Part shown: positions 1 through 6,085 of the stretch, one piece after another | Position numbering within the stretch: position 1 is the first letter of the stretch | Layout: each line of letters starts with the position of its first letter | Source of the DNA: Thiotrichales bacterium HSG1 | GTDB taxonomy: Bacteria; Pseudomonadota; Gammaproteobacteria; Beggiatoales; Beggiatoaceae | DNA: 8,731 nucleotides | Direction: 5' to 3' | Assembly (NCBI GenBank): GCA_030378125.1 | Contig: JAUCGN010000068.1 | Location: forward strand, 1 to 8,731 | Notes under the pieces: model-generated | What the model was told of the DNA's origin: nothing | The model's input: the letters and a program-made list of their open reading frames with translations, nothing else | The model's database searches: none | Translations under genes and position numbers: made by a program

Positions 1-69
1 TTTTTGTTTTCCATTGTGGATACTACCATTTTTTATAATATTTTCTGAGTTGCAAGTTGGACAATTCAT
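1..69 (-). CDS. IS1-like transposase (InsA-type zinc-ribbon), N-terminal fragment cut by window edge
   Basis: Reading leftward from ATG at 67-69, the frame is open to base 1 and gives 23 residues beginning MNCPTC, followed by a K-N-G and a G-K-Q segment. A Cys-Pro-x-Cys pair at residues 3-6, then Lys-Asn-Gly and Gly-Lys-Gln, is the pattern seen at the start of IS1-family InsA proteins, whose zinc ribbon is completed by a second Cys pair that would lie just outside the window. In that family InsA binds the element's ends, and transposase is made by frameshifting into InsB. An AAGGA Shine-Dalgarno 7 nt upstream and a TATAAT box further up support a real gene start. It could instead be another small zinc-ribbon protein; 23 residues cannot decide, nor show whether the element is complete. 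Confidence 0.6.
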   Translation of the reverse strand, partial: MNCPTCNSENIIKNGSIHNGKQK

Positions 70-76
70 AAGTTTT

Positions 77-101
77 TCCTTAATATTTTTAATATATTAT
101 A
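77..101 (-). promoter_or_regulatory. Promoter -10 box and ribosome binding site of the IS1-like gene
   Basis: On the minus strand a perfect TATAAT lies at 96-101 and AAGGA at 77-81, the latter 7 nt before the ATG at 69. Transcription starting a few bases after the -10 box would give a leader of about 20 nt. The -35 position (around 119-124) is poor and overlaps the palindrome at 115-131, as expected if the promoter is built into the end of an insertion element. Confidence 0.55.
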
Positions 102-114
102 CTACACTACTTTG

Positions 115-131
115 TTCAGGACTACCCTGAA
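115..131. repeat. Perfect 6-bp palindrome (5-nt spacer), possible edge of the IS1-like element
   Basis: TTCAGG at 115-120 and CCTGAA at 126-131 are perfect inverted arms around ACTAC. The site lies about 50-60 bp upstream of the zinc-ribbon start codon, where the left terminal inverted repeat of an IS1-type element would be expected, and it covers the weak -35 region. It may be part of the terminal repeat, or an operator or transposase-binding site. The other end of the element is not in the window, so the boundary cannot be fixed. Confidence 0.35.
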
Positions 132-187
132 TTTTAATGGTTTTTAAAAATTGTAAGATAGTGAAATTGTTTGCCAAAATCTGCAAC

Positions 188-216
188 TTGTCAAAAATTT
201 AGTAATATTCCATAAT
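188..216 (+). promoter_or_regulatory. Sigma70-type promoter candidate for the ClC gene
   Basis: TTGTCA at 188-193 (5 of 6 with TTGACA) is followed by exactly 17 nt and CATAAT at 211-216 (5 of 6 with TATAAT). Transcription would begin near 223, leaving a leader of roughly 110 nt. A weaker second candidate is TTGTGA at 237-242, 17 nt, then TATTAA at 260-265. Both point toward the ClC gene. In such AT-rich DNA chance matches are common, so this is a candidate only. Confidence 0.5.
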
Positions 217-318
217 TTTAAATTTATCCCCAAAATTTGTGATATTATATCAACAATCATATTAAGGAACATATACAAGTTAACTTCTACAATTGCAGGT
301 TTAAAGCATATTGCTAAC

Positions 319-323
319 GGGAG
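319..323 (+). promoter_or_regulatory. Shine-Dalgarno that sets the ClC start at TTG 332
   Basis: GGGAG at 319-323 lies 8 nt before the TTG at 332-334, which is ideal spacing. The alternative in-frame TTG at 311 has only an AT-rich stretch in front of it and lies upstream of this site, so 332 is the better start. There is no in-frame ATG nearby. Confidence 0.65.
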
Positions 324-331
324 AATTTAAA

Positions 332-2092
332 TTGGATCAGCCTAAAACTTTTTTAGAAAAATTACGCAATTTGCCAGATGTGGTCGTGATTACTGCTTTG
401 GCATTGATAGTTGGAATTGGTGGGGGATTTGGGGCAATTTTTACCGAATGGTTAGTTCATTTTGTCCAATATGTCTTCTTCGAGAAGAAAATATGGGGAC
501 TACTCGATTGGTTTGGCGAATATTATTTGATTGTAGTACCAGCCATCGGAGCCATAATTTTTACCCCAATTATACTTAATTCAGCCCGTGAAGCTCAAGG
601 TCACGGTGTATCAGAAGTGCTGGAAGCAGTAGCAATTCAAGGTGGCGTGATCAGGCCCAGAGTTGCAGCAATTAAATCAATAACTTCATCATTATGTATT
701 GGTAGTGGAGGTTCAGTTGGTTTAGAAGGCCCAATTGCTCAGATTGGTTCTTCCATCGGTTCAACTGTGGGACAAATTTTTGGTTTAAATGCAGAAAGAT
801 TAAGATTATTACTAGCTTGCGGTGCAGGAGCAGGAATTTCAGCAACTTTTCACGCTCCAATCACCGGTACTATATTTGCCCTCGAAATTATTTTAGGTCA
901 TCTTGAAGCTCGTTATTTCAGTGCAGTGGTTATTTCGGCTGTAGTAGCAGACACAATTGCCCAACTTTATCGTGAACCTTTATCATTCATAGTTCGATAT
1001 ACGATGGAAAGCCCATTTGAATTATTTTTATATGCTTTACTGGGTGTAGTGGTTGCCTATTTTGCTGTAGCTTTTACTAAAGTGTTAGCTGGTATGGAAA
1101 GTCTCTGGAGCAAAATTCCTATCTCTGACTATGTTAAACCAGTACTGGGTGGTTTAATTCTTGGAGTCGTTGGTTATTTTACCTTCAAAGTTGATGGATT
1201 ACCGCGTGTATTTGGTATGGGTTATGAAAGTATTAATGATGCATTAAATAATACTTTTACCTTAAAGGTAATATTTTTACTGTTTCTCTTGAAAATATTT
1301 ACTACTAGTCTTACTTTGGGTTCGGGTGGTACTGGTGGAAGTTTTACTCCAACTTTGTTTATGGGAGCAATGTTAGGTGGTACATTTGGACATATTGTCA
1401 ATATCATGTTTCCTACTATGACTGCTCCACCTGGAGCTTATGCTTTAGCAGGAATGGCAGCATTTTTTGCTGGGGCTGCTCATGCTCCAATGACTTCTAT
1501 TCTGGTTGCATTTGAATTGACTGGTAATTATCAGCTTATTCTGCCAATTATGTTGACTACGGTTATCGCAACTTTAGTGGCTCAACATATAAATCCTAGT
1601 TCAATGTATACCAGTAAATTAGTGAGGCGTGGTATTAAACCAAGAAGGTTTGTTCCTGGTCAACGGGTTGATTTGATGTCTAGTCTAACCGTTGATGAAG
1701 TTATGTCTACTAAAGTTGATGTAGTACCAGCAACCATGTCATTGGAAGAGTTGATAGAAAAATTTGCCGCAACTCATCGCCATGGCTTTCCGGTGCTTGA
1801 TGAAGCAGAAGAATTGGCTGGTATTGTTAGTATTAAAGATTTAGATGATGCAATGACTAGAGGTAAAGTAGCTGGCCAAATAGTAGCTGATATTGCTACA
1901 ACCGATGTATTAGTTACTTATCCATTTGAACCTATGGGTGTTGCTTTACAACGTTTAGGGATGCGAGAAATAAGTCGTTTACCAGTAGTTGAAGAGATGG
2001 GGTCACGCAAGTTAGTTGGTATAGTATTGCGGACTGATATTGTGGTTGCCTATAATAAGGCACTTGAAAAACACAACAAAGACAACCCCTAA
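332..2092 (+). CDS. ClC-family chloride channel/transporter with C-terminal tandem CBS domains
   Basis: Inner-membrane ClC protein of 586 residues from TTG 332 (593 from TTG 311). The family moves chloride, as a channel or in exchange for protons. The membrane domain covers about residues 15-430. Its anion-site motifs are GHGVS at 90-94, GLEGP at 130-134 with the gating glutamate E132, GSFTP at 336-340, and NYQLILP with Y400, equivalent to the central Tyr445 of E. coli ClcA. Two CBS domains follow at about 452-506 and 517-574; in this family they bind adenine nucleotides or tune gating. Three points are odd: Pro of GxGxP is Ser94, the Arg/Lys of G(R/K)EGP is Leu131, and the position of ClcA's internal proton glutamate E203 is Ile186, as in ClC channels. 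It has its own promoter and is transcribed toward hybC. The family is certain; channel versus exchanger is not. Confidence 0.95.
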   Translation: MDQPKTFLEKLRNLPDVVVITALALIVGIGGGFGAIFTEWLVHFVQYVFFEKKIWGLLDWFGEYYLIVVPAIGAIIFTPIILNSAREAQGHGVSEVLEAVAIQGGVIRPRVAAIKSITSSLCIGSGGSVGLEGPIAQIGSSIGSTVGQIFGLNAERLRLLLACGAGAGISATFHAPITGTIFALEIILGHLEARYFSAVVISAVVADTIAQLYREPLSFIVRYTMESPFELFLYALLGVVVAYFAVAFTKVLAGMESLWSKIPISDYVKPVLGGLILGVVGYFTFKVDGLPRVFGMGYESINDALNNTFTLKVIFLLFLLKIFTTSLTLGSGGTGGSFTPTLFMGAMLGGTFGHIVNIMFPTMTAPPGAYALAGMAAFFAGAAHAPMTSILVAFELTGNYQLILPIMLTTVIATLVAQHINPSSMYTSKLVRRGIKPRRFVPGQRVDLMSSLTVDEVMSTKVDVVPATMSLEELIEKFAATHRHGFPVLDEAEELAGIVSIKDLDDAMTRGKVAGQIVADIATTDVLVTYPFEPMGVALQRLGMREISRLPVVEEMGSRKLVGIVLRTDIVVAYNKALEKHNKDNP

Positions 2093-2109
2093 CTAAATTA
2101 GTATTATGT

Positions 2110-2206
2110 AGTAAGTACTGAAGCATAAGTTTTTAAAAAATAATTAATTAAAAATCAAATAGTTATTTTGTCAATATATACGATAATTTGTGCTTCGGTA
2201 CTTACT
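2110..2206. repeat. 19-bp inverted repeat with a 59-nt AT-rich centre
   Basis: The arm at 2110-2128 is the near-perfect reverse complement of 2188-2206, with only two differences in 19 positions. Both differences become U-G pairs if the plus strand is transcribed, so the 3' untranslated region of the ClC mRNA could form an uninterrupted 19-bp stem; on the minus strand they would be A-C mismatches. The 59-nt centre is almost all A and T and has no coding potential. It could be an mRNA-protecting 3' structure, a small non-autonomous mobile element (about 97 bp with terminal repeats) or a repeat shared across the genome. No convincing target-site duplication is visible. Confidence 0.6.
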
Positions 2207-2208
2207 TA

Positions 2209-2241
2209 AACTTGCCAAGTCATTTTAAGACCTGGCAGGTT
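2209..2241. terminator. Bidirectional rho-independent terminator candidate (ClC gene / hybC)
   Basis: Arms at 2209-2221 and 2229-2241 form a 13-position stem around a 7-nt ATTTTAA loop, with one mismatch and one wobble on either strand. On the plus strand it runs into CTTTT after TT of the stem, a fair U-tract for the ClC transcript; on the minus strand only a short TTT follows for hybC. Each arm is itself close to a palindrome (CTTGCCAAG and CCTGGCAGG, both with an odd centre base), which is unusual for a plain terminator. Confidence 0.6.
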
Positions 2242-2318
2242 CTTTTGGAAACATCTTTATATTTTATAGGTTGTATGGAAACAAAGATTAATTCATGGTA
2301 CTAAACATCTAAACAATA

Positions 2319-4022
2319 TTACAACACTTTAACCTTAACAATTTCTCGATTTTCAGTATCCGTTAAATGCACTGCACAAGCCAAACAAGGATCAAATGAA
2401 TGTACAGTTCGCAATACTTCTAATGGTAATTCCGGATCGGCAATTGGGTTATCCAACAAGGCAGCTTCATAAGGACCGATTGCATCAGTTTCATCACGCG
2501 GCCCAGCATTCCAAGTTGTCGGCACTACACATTGATAATTCTTAATTTTACCTTCCTTAATCACCGTCCAATGTGATAAAGTACCGCGTGGTGCTTCGTG
2601 ATAACCAAATCCACGAATTTCTTCAGTTGGAAAATCTGGTCGATTAAAAGTAGTAGTATCACCACTAGCAATATTATTAACTAATAAATCCCACTGAGTG
2701 CCTAACTCATCATGGAGAACAGCACAACGTATAGCTCGAGCCGCATGTCGCCCAATCGTTGAATGTAGAGATTCTAATGGTAAGTCAGCACCTAGTAAAG
2801 AACTAACTGTCTTGACCATTGCAGTGGCATAACTATGAGTTGGTTTATGACCGGCTGCTAACATACATAATACATTAGCCAAAGGCCCTACTTGAGCTCT
2901 ATCACCATAAAAAGTTGGAGATTTTACCCACGAATATTTACCATCATCTTGAAAATCGGTATATTCAGGTACAGTCTCACCATCGTAAGGATGTAAAGGC
3001 CCTTTACCACCTTGATACCAAGCATGTTTAACACTTTCTGCCACACCTTTTTCAAAAAATTCATCTTGATAATTATTGATTGGTTTAAAAGTAGTTAAAT
3101 CAGCATTTTTAATGAAACCGCCGGGCAAACTAAATTTAGTTCCCTTACTATCCAATGGCATGTCAGGTACTGATAAATAATTAGTTATTCCCGCACCAAT
3201 CTTAGTCCATTCTGGATAAAATGCTCCAACTGCCGCCACATCTACCATATAAGCATTTTTAACAAAAGCACCCAACTCATCTATGACAGTTTTTATGTGA
3301 TACAAACGTTCCATGTTCAAAGCAGATTGACTATCCATGTTGATTGGATTAGAAACTCCACCAACTGCCAAATTTTGAATATGTGGAGTTTTACTACCTA
3401 AAATAGTTACAATTTGATTAGCTTTACGCTGATATTCAAGAGCTTGTAGATAGTGAACTGCTGCTAATAAATTTACTTCTGGTGACAACTTCATGGCCGG
3501 ATGGCCCCAATAACCATTGGCAAAAATACCCAGTTGACCAGATGCCACAAAGTCCTTCAAACGAATTTGAGCTTGAGCCATTGTATGATGACTATTAAGA
3601 GGCCAGTCGGACAAACTTTCAGCTAGTTGGGAAGTCTTCTTGGGGTCTGCATCAAGAGCGGATACAATATCAACCCAGTCAAGTGCTGACAAATGATAGA
3701 AATGAACAATATGGTCGTGAATAGCGTGGGCAGCCATAATAATATTACGAATCAATTGAGCATTAACTGGTACTTCCATTTTTAGGGCATTTTCTACTGC
3801 TCGCACTGAAGTTAGTGCATGTACCGTAGTACAAACTCCACATATCCGTTGCGTAATTGCCCAAGCATCCCGTGGGTCTTTGTCCACCAACATTAACTCA
3901 ATGCCACGCCACATCTGGCCAGAAGCCCAAGCGTTAGTCACTTTACCATCATCTACTTCACAGTCAATACGCAGATGACCTTCAATACGAGTAATTGGAT
4001 CAACAGTAATTCTTTTTGACAT
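2319..4022 (-). CDS. hybC: [NiFe]-hydrogenase large subunit, HybC-type (hydrogenase-2 family)
   Basis: Catalytic large subunit of a membrane-associated, quinone-linked [NiFe] uptake hydrogenase; with a small iron-sulfur subunit it splits H2. The 567 residues match E. coli HybC in length and nearly throughout. Nickel ligands are C61 and C64 in RICGVC and C546 and C549 in DPCLAC. E14 (TRIEGH, proton path) and R479 (EAPRG) are also in place. H552 ends the ligand motif and is followed by a 15-residue tail ending VKVL, the piece that a HybD-type protease removes after nickel insertion. ATG 4022 has AGGA 8 nt upstream. In E. coli hybO, hybA and hybB precede hybC and hybD follows; here parE precedes and a convergent ClC gene follows, so the gene is a solitary transcription unit. 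Subunit partners must be encoded elsewhere. No frameshift or lost key residue is seen. Confidence 0.97.
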   Translation of the reverse strand: MSKRITVDPITRIEGHLRIDCEVDDGKVTNAWASGQMWRGIELMLVDKDPRDAWAITQRICGVCTTVHALTSVRAVENALKMEVPVNAQLIRNIIMAAHAIHDHIVHFYHLSALDWVDIVSALDADPKKTSQLAESLSDWPLNSHHTMAQAQIRLKDFVASGQLGIFANGYWGHPAMKLSPEVNLLAAVHYLQALEYQRKANQIVTILGSKTPHIQNLAVGGVSNPINMDSQSALNMERLYHIKTVIDELGAFVKNAYMVDVAAVGAFYPEWTKIGAGITNYLSVPDMPLDSKGTKFSLPGGFIKNADLTTFKPINNYQDEFFEKGVAESVKHAWYQGGKGPLHPYDGETVPEYTDFQDDGKYSWVKSPTFYGDRAQVGPLANVLCMLAAGHKPTHSYATAMVKTVSSLLGADLPLESLHSTIGRHAARAIRCAVLHDELGTQWDLLVNNIASGDTTTFNRPDFPTEEIRGFGYHEAPRGTLSHWTVIKEGKIKNYQCVVPTTWNAGPRDETDAIGPYEAALLDNPIADPELPLEVLRTVHSFDPCLACAVHLTDTENREIVKVKVL

Positions 4023-4030
4023 GATTTGTT

Positions 4031-4034
4031 TCCT
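4031..4034 (-). promoter_or_regulatory. Ribosome binding site of hybC
   Basis: AGGA on the minus strand (TCCT at 4031-4034) lies 8 nt before the ATG at 4020-4022. It supports this start, which also matches the MS(K/Q)RIT beginning of known HybC proteins. Confidence 0.7.
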
Positions 4035-4082
4035 ATGATATTACAAGTTTGTTAAATTTTTGTCCCGTACTTATTTCTTGCG

Positions 4083-4112
4083 CTTATAATTAAATGTATG
4101 GAAAACATTCAG
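4083..4112 (-). promoter_or_regulatory. Possible hybC promoter with an operator-like dyad
   Basis: On the minus strand TATAAG (4083-4088, 5 of 6 with TATAAT) is preceded by an 18-nt spacer and a poor -35, CTGAAT (4107-4112). Inside the spacer is a perfect 5-bp dyad, AATGT at 4093-4097 and ACATT at 4105-4109, 7 nt apart. A dyad between -35 and -10 could be a regulator site, but the box quality is modest and the DNA is AT-rich. Confidence 0.3.
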
Positions 4113-4144
4113 TGATGTTATCATTATCAACAACTAAAATCAAA

Positions 4145-4169
4145 AACCTGCCAAAGTTTAACATCTTTG
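4145..4169 (-). terminator. Weak terminator candidate after parE
   Basis: CAAAG (4152-4156) and CTTTG (4165-4169) form a 5-bp stem around an 8-nt loop. On the minus strand it is followed by GCAGG and a run of T, 9 nt after the parE stop. The stem is short and AT-rich and the T-run is displaced, so readthrough into hybC is possible. Confidence 0.3.
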
Positions 4170-4177
4170 TACTTTTT

Positions 4178-6055
4178 TTAAACCACTGCTAGATTACCCT
4201 TATTTTCCAACCAAACTTTACGAGCAGAAGCTTGTTTTTTAGCCAACAACATGTTCATCACAGTTTCAGTTTCTTCAGTGGCATTAACACTCAATCTAAT
4301 CAAACGCCTAGTGTCCTGTGACATGGTTGTTTCGCGTAATTGTAACGGATTCATTTCCCCCAATCCTTTGAAACGTTGCACGTCAACAGTACCACGTTTT
4401 TTTTCAGCCACAATTCGGTCTAAAATTCCTTGTTTTTCATCATCATTTAAGGCGTAATAGATATTTTTACCAACATCAATTCGATACAAAGGTGGGGTAG
4501 CAATATAAACATGACCTTCGGCAACCAATTTATAAAAATGTTTGAAAAATAAAGCACATAGCAAGGTAGCAATATGGGCTCCATCAGAATCAGCATCGGC
4601 TAAAATACATATCTTTCCATAACGTAAACCAGTCAAATCATCACTGCCCGGATCAATACCAAGAGCAATTGCTATATCATGCACTTCTTGTGATGCAAGC
4701 ACTTGATTAGTATCAACTTCCCAAGTATTAAGAATCTTACCTCGCAATGGCATAACTGCTTGAAAATTTCTATCTCTAGCTTGCCGACAAGAACCACCAG
4801 CACTATCCCCTTCCACTAAAAATAATTCAGTTTTATTAATATCTTGTAAGGTACAATCAGCTAATTTGCCGGGTAAAGCTGGACCATTGGTAGCTTTCTT
4901 GCGAGTGACTTTTTTTCCAGCGCGTAACCGTTTTTGAGCATTATTGATCACTAATTCAGCAAGTTGTTCACCTAATTCAACATGTTGATTCAACCATAGA
5001 GAAAAAGCATCACGCACTACTCCAGACACAAATTTAGCACAGGTTCTTGAAGATAAGCGTTCTTTGGTTTGACCAGAAAACTGTGGTTCAGCCATTTTTA
5101 CTGACAATACATAAGCACAACGTTCCCATACATCCTCTGGAGCTAATTTAACTCCGCGTGGCAATAAACTACGATATTCACAAAATTCTCGCATCGCATC
5201 CAGTAATCCACTGCGTAAACCATTGACATGAGTTCCACCTTGAGTAGTAGGAATTAAGTTTACATAACTTTCTGTTAGCAAATTACCTTCTGGCAACCAT
5301 AACAAAGCATAATCAACAGCTTCGGTGGTTGCATCAAAATGACCAATAAGAGGTGTACTTGGTAAGCTTTCCGCATTGCCGATCTCATCTAATAAGTAAG
5401 TTGTAAGTCCATCTTTATACAACCATTTAGATTTATTATCAGTATTTTCATCGCTAAAAGTAATGGTCAAACCAGCACAGAGTACGGCTTTAGCTCGTAA
5501 CACATGGGTTATTTGGGAGATGGAAAAATTTGGATGGTCAAAATATTTAGGGTTGGGCCAAAATCTGATAATTGTGCCAGTATTGCGTTGTCCAACTTTA
5601 CCATTGACGTTTAATTCTGAAGTTTTTGCACCGTTAGCGAAAGACATTTGATAGAGTTGACCATTGCGTTTAATGGTAACTTCCAAATTGCTAGATAAGG
5701 CATTTACCACTGATACTCCAACCCCATGTAATCCCCCAGAAAACTGATAATTTTTGTTGGAAAATTTACCACCTGCATGGAGGCGAGTTAAGATGACTTC
5801 AACTCCACTAACTCCTTCTTCTGGATGGATATCGACAGGCATTCCACGCCCATTATCCCGTACACTAATGGAATTATCTGGATGTAATATTACGTCAATT
5901 TGATTGGCATGTTTAGCTATGGCTTCATCAACGCTATTATCTATTACTTCTTGGGCTAAGTGGTTGGGTCGGGTAGTATCGGTATACATACCCGGCCGTT
6001 TTTGTACCGGTTCTAATCCGGTTAAAACTTCTATAGCAGCAGCATCGTAGTTCAT
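4178..6055 (-). CDS. parE: DNA topoisomerase IV subunit B (ParE)
   Basis: ATPase subunit of topoisomerase IV, which with ParC unlinks daughter chromosomes after replication. At 625 residues it has ParE length (E. coli about 630) and lacks the insertion that makes gammaproteobacterial GyrB about 800. The GHKL ATPase domain shows the general-base E36 and Mg-binding N40 in EVIDN, D67 in RDNGRGMPV, the glycine-rich GGLHGVGVS at about 107-115 and K331 in QTKERLSS. The TOPRIM domain shows E415 in VEGDSAGG, D487 and D489 in LADADSDG, and RFKGLGEMN at 561-569. All expected catalytic residues are present. The ATG at 6055 gives the family's usual N-terminus, but no Shine-Dalgarno is visible. It starts 30 nt after the stop of the TPR-CHAT gene, so co-transcription is likely or possible; parC is not in the window. 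Confidence 0.97.
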   Translation of the reverse strand: MNYDAAAIEVLTGLEPVQKRPGMYTDTTRPNHLAQEVIDNSVDEAIAKHANQIDVILHPDNSISVRDNGRGMPVDIHPEEGVSGVEVILTRLHAGGKFSNKNYQFSGGLHGVGVSVVNALSSNLEVTIKRNGQLYQMSFANGAKTSELNVNGKVGQRNTGTIIRFWPNPKYFDHPNFSISQITHVLRAKAVLCAGLTITFSDENTDNKSKWLYKDGLTTYLLDEIGNAESLPSTPLIGHFDATTEAVDYALLWLPEGNLLTESYVNLIPTTQGGTHVNGLRSGLLDAMREFCEYRSLLPRGVKLAPEDVWERCAYVLSVKMAEPQFSGQTKERLSSRTCAKFVSGVVRDAFSLWLNQHVELGEQLAELVINNAQKRLRAGKKVTRKKATNGPALPGKLADCTLQDINKTELFLVEGDSAGGSCRQARDRNFQAVMPLRGKILNTWEVDTNQVLASQEVHDIAIALGIDPGSDDLTGLRYGKICILADADSDGAHIATLLCALFFKHFYKLVAEGHVYIATPPLYRIDVGKNIYYALNDDEKQGILDRIVAEKKRGTVDVQRFKGLGEMNPLQLRETTMSQDTRRLIRLSVNATEETETVMNMLLAKKQASARKVWLENKGNLAVV

Positions 6056-6085
6056 TGATAAATTTGTAGTAAGTTAAGATAATAA

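Larger units (their letters stand above)
132..331. other. Non-coding region upstream of the ClC gene
   Basis: This stretch of about 200 nt is very AT-rich, with no supportable reading frame on either strand. It separates the IS1-like start from the divergently transcribed ClC gene. Apart from the promoter candidates at 188-216 and 237-265 and the ribosome binding site at 319-323, I see no tRNA, riboswitch or repeat in it. Confidence 0.6.
2093..2318. other. Convergent intergenic region between the ClC gene and hybC
   Basis: These 226 nt separate two genes that point at each other. No coding frame is supportable. The stretch holds a long inverted repeat (2110-2206) and, directly beside it, a terminator-like hairpin (2209-2241). 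The last 75 nt before the hybC stop show nothing recognisable. Confidence 0.7.
4023..4177. other. Intergenic region between parE and hybC (hybC leader)
   Basis: This 155-nt stretch lies after the parE stop and before the hybC start, both genes reading leftward. It carries a weak hairpin after parE, a possible hybC promoter with an inner dyad and the hybC ribosome binding site. No coding frame is supportable, and no trace of hybO, hybA or hybB coding sequence is seen. Confidence 0.65.

Noticed and set aside
311..313. TTG 311 as the ClC start
   Set aside because: No Shine-Dalgarno precedes it, while GGGAG at 319-323 is ideally placed for TTG 332. The seven extra residues add no family feature.
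672..860. Minus-strand open frames inside the ClC gene (672-860, 1222-1407, 1932-2126)
   Set aside because: They have no recognisable motifs and lie antisense to a strongly conserved membrane-protein gene; they are shadows.
4066..4085. Resemblance of 4066-4085 to the inverted-repeat arm near 2197-2215
   Set aside because: The match needs a gap and several mismatches, and no partner arm is found nearby; it is within chance for AT-rich DNA.
4138..4154. Sigma54-type promoter for hybC (TGGCAG followed by TTGA on the minus strand)
   Set aside because: The second element lacks the required GC and the spacing from GG is one base short. Hydrogenase genes can use sigma54, but this site does not fit.
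4152..4177. CAAAG/CTTTG hairpin followed by a T-run on the plus strand as a strong terminator
   Set aside because: No plus-strand gene ends there; the T-run is the complement of the A-run right after the parE stop. It was kept only as a weak minus-strand candidate.
4251..4457. Plus-strand open frames inside parE and the CHAT gene (4251-4457, 5463-5651, 6540-6725)
   Set aside because: They are antisense to conserved catalytic domains and lack family features or convincing start signals.
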